A DNA stretch of 64,000 bases from Chrysomallon squamiferum (GCA_012295275.1 CM022667.1:5182208-5246207); one strand, 5' to 3'. Numbered from the stretch's first letter, positions 13,659 to 24,076 are shown. Notes: generated by a model not told the origin, from the letters alone. Numbers and translations: made by a program.

Positions 13659-13685
13659 CAGCAACAATTTTGTTTTTTGTATGAT
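13659..13685 (-). pseudogene. NTKN-like microexon, unit 6, AC acceptor
   Basis: Identical to the unit 7 copy: donor intact, acceptor CAC, so probably not spliced in. Confidence 0.55.
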
Positions 13686-14060
13686 GTGATAAAAAAGAAA
13701 TTAATTAAATAAAGTAGAATAATTAATAACAATTACATAGCGGAAAATAAATAATTAAAACGTTGGAAAAAGATCGACGACGATGATTATAATGGGAATG
13801 ATAATAATAATGAAATAATATATGACATTAACAAATCCAGCTGACCAGTGAAATATCCTATTGCCACGTAATTAAATCGACGATACAAGAAAACATGTAT
13901 GTCTTTGAATTACTTTTCTTTTGAACTAGAGATGAAACGATTTTGTTCTGTCACATCAGCACTATTTATTAATTTGTTTCCTTGTTTGTTTATTTAATAG
14001 AAATAATTACTCATAGCCAGAAACTAAGAGCTCAGTATTCATGCTTAATAAAATATTAAT

Positions 14061-14141
<81 letters not shown>

Positions 14142-14255
14142 TATAATAATAAAATATTAGGATACAGAACCAATTACAATCAAATAGCTTGTAAATATTA
14201 AGATGTACTTTGGTAAAATCCTAATAATAATATTTGTAGGATACTCTATGCTCAC

Positions 14256-14588
14256 CAGGTGAATGTTTAACACATGTGGGTTCACCAATACCTGGACGTG
14301 GTCCATCACTGCAGATCCATTCACCTTCATCAAGCTCTTTTTTGAAAGCGAAAACAGCAATTAATAGGTGTGTCGGTGAAGCTATTAGGAATCGGTAATC
14401 TTGTTTAGTATCCACATTTTCACATTTTGTCATGAGTGAATTACAGGTTACGAACAATGTAGGAAATCCGCTATTAGGACGGTAAACGTTTAATCCATGT
14501 TTTAGTTTGCCAGATATTGTACAAGACAATCCTGTCAATTTTCCTTCTGTTGGGCTACCCATGCAATCGAAATAAGTTTTTGCCCTTT
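14256..14588 (-). CDS. A-type Ig exon 7, intact (gene L)
   Basis: 333 nt, phase 1 to 1, CTGCAG acceptor and CCTG|GTGAGC donor. It encodes a ~111-residue Ig-like domain starting E-R-A-K-T-Y-F-D-C and containing six Cys (DC, LSC, VTC, TKC, WIC, PTC). The LSC and DEGEWICSDG cysteines should be the B- and F-strand pair; the first and last Cys may join the domain ends. It differs from the central copies by MGSPTEG in place of MGTPAEG. An extracellular recognition role is inferred. Confidence 0.8.
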
Positions 14589-15218
14589 CTGCAGAATATA
14601 TTTGATATGTTTGTTCAAAGAAAAACAGAATTGCTATAGTTATTAAGAAATTATTATATTTCTAACGTAATAACATTAAAGATTATGATGAGAATTAAAC
14701 ACACGTATCAACATATACATACACATACACGTAAGCAGAGGTTGCAGAAAATTTTACTTATTTAGGTAATGTTACATTATACAGCACTGAGCATGTAATA
14801 ACGGCCTCTCATCGCTGTATTTGGCTTGTACGAAATTGATCCTGATAACAATCAATTGTCAAGTATAATTTCAATATCGGTAAATCGTAAGAAACTATGG
14901 TAATGAGTTGTGTTTATCTAATTAAACTCTCTTTAGCTTTAATGTGATTATAAGAAATTCAGAGCGTATTTCAGAAGGAAACGAAAAGATGTTAGCCTCA
15001 GTATTTTACTGAATTATATTCACGTGCTCTCGTTAAACATAGTTCATAGAAAATAAAGGATGAAAAGAAAATCACTTAAAGATGAAAATGATAATAAATA
15101 ACTTCAAAAATCTAATAAGACTGATAAAAAAGGTTTAATATATTATTTTACCTATCTGTGTTCGTTTAGTACAATTTATGACTAATTTGCTAATACGACT
15201 GACTGTGACGAAACTTAC

Positions 15219-15245
15219 CATCGATATCAGTGTCGTCTGAAGATT
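15219..15245 (-). CDS. Microexon SSDDTDID, unit 7 (gene L)
   Basis: Same 27 nt, acceptor and donor as the other copies. It precedes the intact Ig7 exon, giving a potential acidic linker plus A-type domain cassette. Confidence 0.6.
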
Positions 15246-15342
15246 CTGAGGAAGAAATGAAACAAATATACAAATAAACAAAGGAGAAAAGTAAAGTGTA
15301 ATGAATTAATAATAAATAACACAACAAGAACAGCAACAGCAA

Positions 15343-15398
<56 letters not shown>

Positions 15399-15565
15399 AT
15401 AATAATAATAATAGTACATGTTTAAGAGCAAAAGTAAATGTCGTTTTCATATAATTTAAATAGATATAGAAGTTTCAAGTGGAAACGTGAAGACTTGGTC
15501 TATGCCGCTGGTTTAAGAGAATGCACAGTGAATATACGTGTGAAAGTGAGTATGAGGAAACTTAC

Positions 15566-15592
15566 CAGCAACAATTTTGTTTTTTGTATGAT
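15566..15592 (-). pseudogene. NTKN-like microexon, unit 7, AC acceptor
   Basis: The donor GTAAGT and 27-nt length are kept, but the acceptor reads ATCAC instead of TTCAG. No other AG lies between the pyrimidine tract and the donor, so standard splicing should skip it. Confidence 0.55.
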
Positions 15593-16109
15593 GTGATAAA
15601 AAAGAATTTAATTAAATAAAGTAGAATAATTAATAACAATTACATAGCGGAAAATAAATAATTAAAACGTTGGAAAAAGATCGACGACGATGAATATAAT
15701 GGGAATGATAATAATAATGAAATAATATATGACATTAACAAATCCAGCTGACCAGTGAAATATCCTATTGCCACGTAATTAAATCGACGATATAAGAAAA
15801 CATTTATGTCTTTGAATTAGTTTTTTTTTGAACTAGAGATGAAACGATTTTGTTCTGTCACATCAGCACTATTTATTAATTTGTTTCCTTGTTTGTTTAT
15901 TTAATAGAAATAATTACTCATGGCCAGAAACTAAGAGCTCAGTAATCATGCTTAATAAAATATTAATATTAATAATAATAATAGTAATAATAATAATTAT
16001 AATAATAAAATATTAGGATACAGAACCAATTACAATCAAATAGCTTATAATAAAGATAATGATTTTGTAAAATCCTAATAATAATATTTGTAGGATACTC
16101 TATGCTCAC

Positions 16110-16419
16110 CAGGTGAATAAAACATTGGGTTCAGAACAATACCTGGACGTGGTCCAAACTGCTTATCCATTACCTTCATCATGCTCTTTTTAAAATCGAA
16201 AACAGCAATTAATAGGTTTGTCGGTGAATATTAGGAATGGTAATCTTGTTTAGTATGAACATTTTCACATTTTGTCATGAGGAATTCAGGTTACGAACAA
16301 TGGAACGTGGTCCATTAGGACGGTAAACGTTTAATCCATGTTTTACCAGATATCATCAAGACAATCCTGTTTTTCCTTCTGTTGAAAACCCATGCAATCG
16401 AAATAAGTGTGTGCCCTTT
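16110..16419 (-). pseudogene. A-type Ig exon 8, heavily decayed (gene L)
   Basis: The CAG acceptor and GTGAGC donor remain, but the exon is 310 nt instead of 333 and has many small deletions and substitutions, for example in the block matching the C-S-D-G-P-R-P segment. No open frame spans it. Decay continues through the neighbouring intron to about 16.7 kb, where near-identity with other units resumes abruptly. Confidence 0.8.
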
Positions 16420-17033
16420 CTGTCAATATATTTGATATGTTTGTTCAAAGGAATTTGCTATAGTTATTGAAATTATTATATTTCAACGTATTTTAACATT
16501 TTAAAGATAATGATGAAGTTTAAACAGGTCGTATCGACATATACATACACACACATTAGGACACAAAAACGTTTAATCCATGTTTTAGTTTGGGAATGTT
16601 GTATTATACAATCCTAAGCATTTTCCTAACATCCTGGGTCACCCAGTAATTGTCTTGAATTAAATTTTGCCCAATCAATTCTCAGTATCGGAATATATTT
16701 GATACTATTATAATGAGTTGTGTTTATCTAATTAAACTCACTTTAGCTTTAATGTGATTATAAGAAATTCAGAGCGTATTTCAGAAGGAAACGAAAAGAT
16801 GTTAGCCTCAGTATTTTACTGAATTATATTCACGTGCTCTCGTTAAACATAGTTCATAGAAAATAAAGGATGAAAAGAAAATCACTTAAAGGTTTGAAAA
16901 TGATAATAAATAACTTCAAAAATCTAATAAGACTGATAAAGAAGGTTTAATATCATATTATTTTACCTATCTGTGTTCGTTTAGTACAATTTATGACTAA
17001 TTTGCTAATACGACTGACTGTGACGAAACTTAC

Positions 17034-17060
17034 CATCGATATCAGTGTCGTCTGAAGATT
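17034..17060 (-). CDS. 27-nt acidic microexon SSDDTDID, unit 8 (gene L)
   Basis: TTTCTTCCTCAG|...|GTAAGT bounds a phase-1 exon reading S-S-D-D-T-D-I-D with split codons giving E before and, before an A-type exon, E after. It adds a short acidic linker in front of an Ig domain. This is the copy upstream of the decayed Ig8 exon; its own sequence is unchanged. Confidence 0.6.
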
Positions 17061-17151
17061 CTGAGGAAGAAATAAAACAAATATACAAATAAAGAAAGGA
17101 GAAAAGTAAAGTGTAATTAATTAATAATAATGAACACAACAACAGCAACAG

Positions 17152-17207
<56 letters not shown>

Positions 17208-17575
17208 TAATAATAATACGAATAATAGTAATAATAATAAAACAACAACAACAATAACAATTTCGACATCATTGCAGATTGAAAAGAAATTCTATAATTA
17301 CTGGTAGTCGGTGTTACTTTATATAGATAGTATTTATAAGAATTAATTGTGAAGTACTTGTTTAATGTGAATAAATAACAGAAACTAATGGAATGCTTTG
17401 GCTTTCTCTTATAAAACTAAATTTTGTTGTTAATGTTATAATAAGCAGATTAATAAACGAAAGCATTTGATGTTTAACAGCAAATGTAAATTTCTTGTTC
17501 ATGATTTTATCTACTGGACTCTTTTAATAGAATGTGCAGTGATATACGAATGAAAGTGAGTATGAGGAGACTTAC

Positions 17576-17602
17576 CACCCACAACACTGTTTTTTGTATT
17601 AT
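17576..17602 (-). CDS. 27-nt microexon 'NTKNSVVG', intact copy (gene L)
   Basis: TTTTTTTCAG|...|GTAAGT bounds a 27-nt phase-1 exon reading N-T-K-N-S-V-V-G. It is the copy nearest the signal exon and the only one of eight with an AG acceptor; the array copies have AC instead. Its first bases AT give TAT (Tyr) after the signal exon, and its final G gives GAA before an Ig exon starting AA. It therefore works as an in-frame bridge from the signal peptide to the A-type domains. Confidence 0.65.
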
Positions 17603-17954
17603 CTGAAAAAAATAGAAATAGAAAGAACCACTATTAATAAGAATTAAATAAAGGAAAATAATTAATTAAAAGATTCGAAAACCCTTTACGACGATGATTA
17701 TAATGATAATGGAGATGATGCTGATGATAATAATAATGAAATAATATATGACATTAAGAGAGATAAAATGTTTGTGAAACAAACAAAATGTAAACAAGAA
17801 AAGACAATCCAAAAAAAAAAAAAATAAAAAAAAAAAATAAAAAGAGAGGATAAAAAGAACAGATTAAAAAAAATAAAAATAAAATAAAAAAATATATATA
17901 TCCAAAACAAAACATGTAAAAAATCAAAGAAAGGAAAAAACACTACTTTAATAC

Positions 17955-17975
17955 GGTTGGCAAAGGATGTTTCGT
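17955..17975 (-). CDS. Candidate 21-nt microexon of gene L
   Basis: AAAATACATCAG|ACGAAACATCCTTTGCCAACC|GTATTA gives a 21-nt phase-1 exon reading E-T-S-F-A-N. Its first bases AC would turn the signal exon's trailing T into TAC (Tyr) and so avoid the TAA otherwise made. The donor GTATTA is weak and there is no second copy to compare, so this is tentative. Confidence 0.35.
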
Positions 17976-18764
17976 CTGATGTATTTTTTAACATATGTTT
18001 TATATCGATAAATAACCGAAATTATTGGAATGCGTGGGGTTCTCTAATAAAATACATTTTGATTTCTTCTAATTTAAATACATTTAGAATGTAATACGAA
18101 CGAAATTCAAAAGTAAACGTTAAGATTTTTGTTACTGGCGCTCATTCAAGAGAATTTATCAGTGTCGTTAAAAAATGTCTGGGTAAGAAGATAAAATGAC
18201 GATACAGACAAATAAAGAAGGAAACAAACAATTAACAATTTACAAAATTAATATTAATATTAAAGAGAAAAAATGCAGTAAAATAAATTAATAATTAATA
18301 ATTAATAACAGAATAATAACAATAACAACAACAACAGCAACAACAATAGTACTACTACTAATAATATGAACAAAATAATTTCATTTTGGAGAAGGAAGGT
18401 TGCCTTTCATGTTTTTCATTACTCATTTTCTGTTCTTTTTTTTTTTCTGGCAGTTTACGGTATTTTATAGACACTAAATTATTTATAATAATTGTGAACT
18501 ATACGCTTAGTGTCAATACATAGCAGAGATTGTTGGAATGCGTCATGTTTGTTTCATAAAACTAAATTTAGTGTCATGTAATCTATGTAGATTTATAAAG
18601 TAGTACGACAGGATTTCATATCTTTCCAGTAAAAAATAATTTTGAGTATATGCATTTGAAATAATTTAGAATGTGATATGAAAGAATTTCAAGTGTAAAA
18701 GTGAAGATTTTGTTTAGTGGCATTCGTTGAATTATTTTGGAGAAATGATTTTCAGTATGATGAC

Positions 18765-18782
18765 ATTTAATAGTATCTTCCT
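18765..18782 (-). pseudogene. Decayed microexon relic (gene L)
   Basis: The same acceptor context (AAATATAG|AGGAAGATACT) as the 19275 relic, with no recognisable donor downstream. The low end is a guess from the 18-nt homologue at 1346. Confidence 0.25.
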
Positions 18783-18797
18783 CTATATTTTCTTACT

Positions 18798-18828
<31 letters not shown>

Positions 18829-19274
18829 AAAAAAAAACAAAACAACATAAAATAAAATAAAATAAATCGAAGTATAAAGAAAACAACAAAATATTTCCAG
18901 AAACATTAATAATAACACTCAAGAAAATAATGAAAGTAGAGTGAAATAAGGTTGAAGAGAAATTAAACTAATAATGTAGTATTCGGTAAGTACAATTAAT
19001 ATAAATGAATATTAAATAGGAAACTGCAGTAAAATAAATTAATAATTAATAACAATTAAGAACGAACTTCAGGAGAAAACGGCAAGATTTTAGTTACTAA
19101 TGATAGTCACTATGATGAAAATTACCATTACTATCATCGTAAAAAGGAAGTTTGTTTAAATGCAGTTCAAATAAGTTTAGAAAGCTATAATGAAAGAATT
19201 TCAAGTGTAAACGTCAAGATTTTATCTTAGCGTTCGCTAAAAACCTTTACAGAAATGATATTCAGTATGATGAA

Positions 19275-19292
19275 ATTTGCTAGTATCTTCCT
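19275..19292 (-). pseudogene. Decayed microexon relic (gene L)
   Basis: AAATATAG|AGGAAGATACTA is followed by GCAAATTTC where a donor would be expected. The acceptor side matches sites at 18765 and 1346, but none of the three has a normal GT donor. Boundaries are approximate. Confidence 0.25.
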
Positions 19293-19796
19293 CTATATTT
19301 TCTCACGAAAGAAGAAATAATAATTAAAAAATAATCAGATTAAGGAAATTAAGAAAAAAATTAAGCACTAAAACAATAAAATGTTTTGATAAACGTTAAT
19401 AATAACATTGAAGAAAATACTGAATATACACTAAAATACAGATGAAGAGAAATTAAATTAATAATATAGAAATACAAAATAATTAAACTGAAAAGATTAC
19501 ATTGGCAGCAGCACAATTTGATCTGCTTGTGTTCCTTAAGTACAATCTACTAGACAACGTTAGCGAAAACTAACTGCATATCTATATATTTAGGTAACAT
19601 TAACGCTTTACTAGAAGAAGAAGACATTTTTTTCAAAAATTAAAATCAATATAAAAAAAAAAAAAGATAAAAATAAGGAATAATAAATACAAATTTGTGA
19701 GCATTATTGTTTTCACTTCGTGTACTTAGCGAAATTCGAATAATATTATTACGTCAAGTGCTTGGAAAGCGCAACCTATGTCAGGTAATAAAACCC

Positions 19797-19916
19797 GTCC
19801 AAACGCCTGCGACAGACACGCCCGCTGACCTGTCAGAAAGCGAGCCTGTCGCAGACGTTCTTCACAACAGCTTGCTCTGATTAGCTTTTCAAGGTTCAAG
19901 GTTCAAGGTCCAAACG
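19797..19916. mobile_element. 111-bp insertion flanked by 9-bp direct repeats
   Basis: GTCCAAACG occurs at 19797-19805 and again at 19908-19916. The paralogous sequence near 51.3 kb has one similar site and lacks the material between. The insert is GC-rich compared with its surroundings and holds the inverted repeat CTGCGACAG / CTGTCGCAG, with CGCT/AGCG inside the loop. It lies in the intron downstream of the signal exon. The 9-bp repeat plus precise absence from the paralogue suggest a small non-autonomous element or a foldback insertion; no family was recognised. Confidence 0.55.
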
Positions 19917-20130
19917 TCGTTCACAATATGACAGCTGTGCATGTCAGACGTTAGTGACAGCTTAATACTAGAAAACAAAATGAACAGCCTTACGGTTAAT
20001 TATCTAACTGTCTCTAAAAGTTAAAACAAAAATTGCAAAACAAGAACATAGCTGATTTACAGTGTCGAGTCAATGCAATATAATAAAATAGTGTAAGTAG
20101 TACGAGTATTCATTAGTTTCATACACTAAC

Positions 20131-20192
20131 ACGATATTGTTACCAACTGTTGTATGACGAAAAAGCGAATAAAAATCTTCATATTGTGATTT
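20131..20192 (-). CDS. Gene L exon with start codon and signal peptide
   Basis: On the minus strand a TATACTTTTCAG acceptor opens the exon. Ten untranslated bases precede the ATG at 20182, and the coding part reads MKIFIRFFVIQQLVTIS before a GTTAGT donor. A Lys/Arg start and a hydrophobic core fit a short secretory signal. The paralogous exon of gene M (51495-51558) has the same ATG, length and donor, which supports this start. The coding part is 52 nt and ends in phase 1 with a single T. That T would make TAA with any next exon starting AA, as all A-type Ig exons and the SSDDTDID microexons do, so a microexon starting AT or AC must come next. Confidence 0.75.
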
Positions 20193-20379
20193 CTGAAAAG
20201 TATAATCTGAAAAATAAAATATATTAAAATATTATCAAAACTACTTTTACATTATGGTATTGTTATTTAAAATTAAAATATGGCTGTGAAATGTTATAGA
20301 GTGGCATAATTTCAGTGCTTACCATAGGTCCACATTTACATTTAGTGTCGTCTTTTTATTATTTATTTCTAATTATTTT

Positions 20380-20427
<48 letters not shown>

Positions 20428-20489
20428 ACATTTTTATTTTATTATTATGATTATTGTTTTTAAAGATCACCATAGTTATCCAATTACCA

Positions 20490-20640
20490 ATATACATAAA
20501 ATACTCACTGAACCTGCTAGTTAGGCTGCATTTATATGATTGAGAAAAGAAATTATGAAGAGCAAACCCAATAAAAGTAACTGTATTTCTTTTCAACTTC
20601 TGTTTTTACGTTTTTTCCTTTTATGTTTTTGATGACAGTA
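20490..20640 (-). promoter_or_regulatory. Conserved 5' block of gene L: leader exon or core promoter
   Basis: This block is closely matched upstream of gene M (51840-51985). On the minus strand it holds TATAAAT (20530-20536) and, 27 nt further on, TCAGT (20507-20511), the spacing of a TATA box and initiator. The same bases also read as a splice donor, TTCA|GTGAGT. A leader intron is required because the signal exon has a 5' acceptor, so the donor reading is attractive. Both are possible; a cap-site map would decide. No ATG opens a conserved frame here. Confidence 0.45.
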
Positions 20641-21309
20641 TTACCTAAACTGTTTTCGTTGGTGCAGACGCTAATGAATCTCAGTGCATTGCGTCATTTA
20701 TCTGGACGTTACGTCATCGCAAAATGTGTGTTTATATTATCAGTTTGGTTATCGCACGAAAACTAATAACAACTCTATTCATGACATTTTAGCTTTTTTG
20801 TTTTGGGTTTTATGTTTCATGCTTTAAAGCAACATAAGCCAGAGATCACTTGCACATTATGTGATGTTGGGCATTAATACAAATGTCTTAGAGTGTAAAC
20901 GATTGTATGTACGGACATGTTCAGATTGATATTTGAGTGATAAACTAGCAGTGCTGGAATTTGGAAGAACGCCTGGGAGGGCTGAGATTGTTAGCGCGGA
21001 GTTTCTATACTTTTTAGTTTCCAAGTTACCCCAAAATGTATTTATTTCCGTTTCTAATAAACAAAGGTAATTTATTTCCTTTAATATATTTGTATATTTT
21101 ACTCAGGTATGAAAAATAACTAGGGTATAAGAAGATAAAAATAAAAATAATAATAATAATAAAAATAATAATACATTTCTTTACTGAATTATTTGCAAAT
21201 TAAATTTTAGACTTCACTTTTTCTGTTTGTTCAGATAAAAATAATTGTTAATCTAAGAACAACACAGTATACAGTTTTCTTTTTCTTCTTTATCGTCTTC
21301 TTCTTCTTC

Positions 21310-21362
<53 letters not shown>

Positions 21363-22015
21363 TTAACTGAAAGTTGTAGAAGTATTAATTCTACATTATA
21401 AGCTGTTATAAAATGAACTATTAAGGGTTAAATTAAATTAACAAGTTTTAATCACATTCCTAATTAAATTAAGTTATACTAAATTACTAGAAAAAACATA
21501 CTGTGTATCAAGACAAATTCTTGAAGTGATTTGGCAGCACTAGCACTAATACAGATTCAGAATCTGTTGTGTTTTGTTTTCTAATGAACCTTAAACATGC
21601 TAATTGCAAATACGTAGAGTCGTAAACAAATTAGGGGTACGCTAATGTTAACTTATAGCTGCCAAAACTGTAAGATTTAATTTAATTTTTGGTCTATTAT
21701 CGTTGTCTGTATGGGTAAATAGGCTTTCACTTGACTGAAAGTAAGAACACCAAAAATTGTATGCAATTCTTTAATACAGAAACTAACTTGATACAAATAA
21801 GTTGTTTTACATTCTCAAAGTATTAAGATTAGCTTTTCCAAATATGATATGATTATCAAACAAGTATGACTGAGAATAACATGAAGGAAGTTTTATATTT
21901 CAGTATTATTAAACACAGTTTCCTAAACACAGCTACATAAACGTAAAAATAAGACTAATCATCATTCGAACGTAATAACTACAAAAACAAAACAAATTAG
22001 TTAAGTGTCCCTATT
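20640..22015. other. Intergenic stretch between gene L promoter and gene M stop
   Basis: Apart from the CRE-like site, no gene was seen. It contains the gene L promoter-distal sequence and the 3' UTR of gene M, with (CTT/ATT)n at about 21295-21365. Parts are matched at 51.99-54.5 kb. No AATAAA close to the M stop was recognised; an ATTAAA on the minus strand near 21.77 kb is a weak candidate polyadenylation signal. Confidence 0.4.
20709..20716. promoter_or_regulatory. CRE-like TTACGTCA site upstream of gene L
   Basis: TTACGTCA (TGACGTAA on the minus strand) lies about 170 nt upstream of the TATA-like motif. An identical site sits about 200 nt upstream of the gene M motif (52089-52096). CREB/ATF bZIP factors bind this type of octamer. 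Conservation may only reflect the recent duplication. Confidence 0.4.
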
Positions 22016-22154
22016 CTATGACTGCGAAACGTCATTGCTTCTATCAATCTTGTCACCTTCAAAAGCAGGGTTCTCAAATGACTTATTTTCTTCTGATTTT
22101 GCTCCAGATTTTCCCTGAGGAAATGTTTCGTAAACAACTCTGAGTTTATTGGAC
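22016..22154 (-). CDS. Cytoplasmic tail and stop exon (gene M)
   Basis: TTGTTCACAG acceptor, then 45 codons and TAG. The tail starts SNKLRVVYETF and contains ENKSFENPAFEGDKI. YETF fits a YxxPhi sorting signal, and NPAF lies in an acidic context reminiscent of NPxF/NPxY adaptor motifs. No ITAM is seen, and VVYETF is not a classical ITIM because F stands at +3. The tail is too short for an enzyme domain, so signalling would need partners. Confidence 0.8.
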
Positions 22155-22436
22155 CTGTGAACAAAATATATTTAATAATTAAACATTATGTTTTAAGAAA
22201 GTGTTCTTCATGTAGACATACAGGGTGAGATAGTATAATATTTAATTGATGTGTTTTTCAACCGAGATAAATAGTAACAGCTATAAAACTAAACTGCATC
22301 CACTTTCAACCATCTGCGTCTAGTAGATCCAGTCGCATAAACATTTATTTTTGTTATAGATAAAAAAAAAGGAAACAAAAAAGAAAAGAAAAGAAGAGGA
22401 AAGAAAGAAGAAACCAAATCCCGGTGGCCCCACTGC

Positions 22437-22438
22437 CC

Positions 22439-22477
<39 letters not shown>

Positions 22478-22480
22478 AGG
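22437..22480. repeat. (GAAA)n in intron between tail and transmembrane exons (gene M)
   Basis: The run follows a short GC-rich stretch 'cccggtggccccactgcccag', which is conserved with its own (GAAA)n in gene R (54926-54979), so both predate the gene duplication. Confidence 0.75.
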
Positions 22481-22794
22481 AAGAAAAAATCAAACAAAGA
22501 AACAACAAACAAATAAAAACAAATACAACAAACTCATTTACAATTTTTTAGCGTTTGGTTGAGAAGTAAGTCTGATATTTATTTATTTGATCAGACAAAA
22601 AAGTTCGTACAGAATAACCGATTTGGAACACGACTTTGCATAGCCGAATGGACAAAAGAGACCAAACACATATCGCCCATTTACATGCTGTTTCTTCTCT
22701 TGTAGTTTACTTGAATATACAAAATTACTCTACAGTCTCTGTCTGGCATTTATACTGTATTTTCTTATTTAATATACATGTATATCTGTATTAC

Positions 22795-22861
22795 CTTTTC
22801 CAAGCTATGATCAGTAGAAAAACAACTACACTCGCAAATGTCACTACAAATACAAATACAC
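22795..22861 (-). CDS. Transmembrane exon (gene M)
   Basis: TTTTGTAG acceptor, AAAAG|GTAATA donor, 67 nt. It enters in phase 1 and leaves in phase 2. The reading VFVFVVTFASVVVFLLIIAW followed by K-R is a single hydrophobic helix with a basic stop-transfer end, so the N-terminus is outside. The split AG|G codon joins exactly to the tail exon. Confidence 0.85.
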
Positions 22862-23008
22862 CTACAAAAGAAACATAATAAAAATAATAAATCATTTTAG
22901 AAACGAACGAATGAATGAATGGATGGATGAATGAATGAACGGATGAATGAATACATTAAAAACTAAATAACTAAATATACAAAATATTGAAGAAAACATG
23001 TTACTTAC

Positions 23009-23053
23009 TAAGTCGAGTCGTTGTAGTGGTGGATGTCTCTTTGTTAGTACGAC
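23009..23053 (-). CDS. Thr-rich stalk exon (gene M)
   Basis: TTGTCCAG|...|GTAAGT, 45 nt, phase 1, reading R-T-N-K-E-T-S-T-T-T-T-T-R-L. A Ser/Thr cluster next to the membrane is typical of O-glycosylated stalks. The next exon is the transmembrane segment. Confidence 0.7.
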
Positions 23054-23150
23054 CTGGACAAGTAAAATGACAACCGATGTAATGAGAGTGATGACATTAA
23101 TTCAGAACTGTTTTAATTATATGTAATGAAATACCTAAACTTAAATGATG

Positions 23151-23213
<63 letters not shown>

Positions 23214-23303
23214 TAAAAATAATAATAAAAAGAGAAAAATATAGAGAAAGGAAAAGATGAAAAGGAAAGCTAAGTTGATTTAAAGTTACGATTCAAAACT
23301 TAC

Positions 23304-23309
23304 TAATCC
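23304..23309 (-). CDS. Candidate 6-nt microexon (gene M)
   Basis: CTCTGTGACAG|GGATTA|GTAAGT: good acceptor and donor only six bases apart, phase 1, adding two residues (G-I). Sequence is identical in gene R. Longer versions using AG sites further upstream would bring an in-frame TAG or break phase, so six bases is the only clean reading. Confidence 0.4.
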
Positions 23310-23471
23310 CTGTCACAGAGTTCTAAGCCACTAGACACGATAACGAGAAGGTAAAGCATTGGCACCGTGACGGATTGAAAGAGTAAAAGTGAGAAAAAAT
23401 ACAAAGCAAACAATCACAAAAATATTGTTCTATTCCATGAGAAAACAGAGACAGTTTAGAAAAAACTTACC

Positions 23472-23498
23472 TAAACGTTTCTGCGGCCCAAACTTTTC
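23472..23498 (-). CDS. 27-nt microexon 'KFGPQKRL' (gene M)
   Basis: TTATTCAG|...|GTAAGT, 27 nt, phase 1, basic linker K-F-G-P-Q-K-R-L. The gene R copy reads R-F-R-P-Q-K-H-L. Confidence 0.6.
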
Positions 23499-23507
23499 TG
23501 AATAATA

Positions 23508-23570
<63 letters not shown>

Positions 23571-23702
23571 TATTATTATTATTATTATTATAATAATAAT
23601 AATATTCATAATCATAAGAAAAAGAAGAACAGGAAGAGGACAGATGAATAAAGATGATAATTTCAGTAAAGAAGTAAACAAAAGTCATAGGATGATACTT
23701 AC

Positions 23703-23729
23703 GACCAAGATCCATATCGTGTGCAGATC
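23703..23729 (-). CDS. 27-nt microexon 'SAHDMDLG' (gene M)
   Basis: CTTCAAG|...|GTAAGT, 27 nt, phase 1, reading S-A-H-D-M-D-L-G. The gene R copy reads S-A-H-D-M-D-F-S with the same boundaries. Confidence 0.6.
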
Positions 23730-23922
23730 CTTGAAGAGAAATCAATCAAATAAATAAATAAATAAATAAATAACATGATTAATAGGTACTGAGTAAAATG
23801 ATGATTTAAATTCTGTATTTAATATTTGACTGGATTAGGAAATGTAATATTCAGCTTTTTACATGCGATAGAAAAAGCTAATTTACACACTAAGAGAACT
23901 CACGTACATGTTAACAAAGGAA

Positions 23923-23984
<62 letters not shown>

Positions 23985-24076
23985 TAATAATAATAATAAT
24001 AAAAATAAATATTGTTATTTTGATTATCATTATCATCATTTAAATTGATGATATAGATGAAATAAAATTTTCTTAC

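Larger units (their letters stand above)
17620..20130. other. Gene L first intron region: decayed tandem intron modules
   Basis: Apart from the features listed separately, this stretch is non-coding. A module recurs with the order (CAA/AAT)n, 'gaaggaaggttgcctttc', 'ggaatgcgt...ataaaa', 'taatttaaata.atttagaatg', then 'aagtgtaaacgt.aagattt'. Copies or fragments sit near 17.3-17.5, 18.0-18.2, 18.4-18.75 and 19.1-19.3 kb, and also at 0.5-0.8 and 1.05-1.3 kb at the other end of the array. Decayed microexon-like sites follow some of them. This looks like an older round of unit duplication. Confidence 0.5.

Noticed and set aside
22016-22154. ITIM or ITAM in the tail
   Set aside because: VVYETF has F at +3 instead of L/I/V, and there is only one Tyr.
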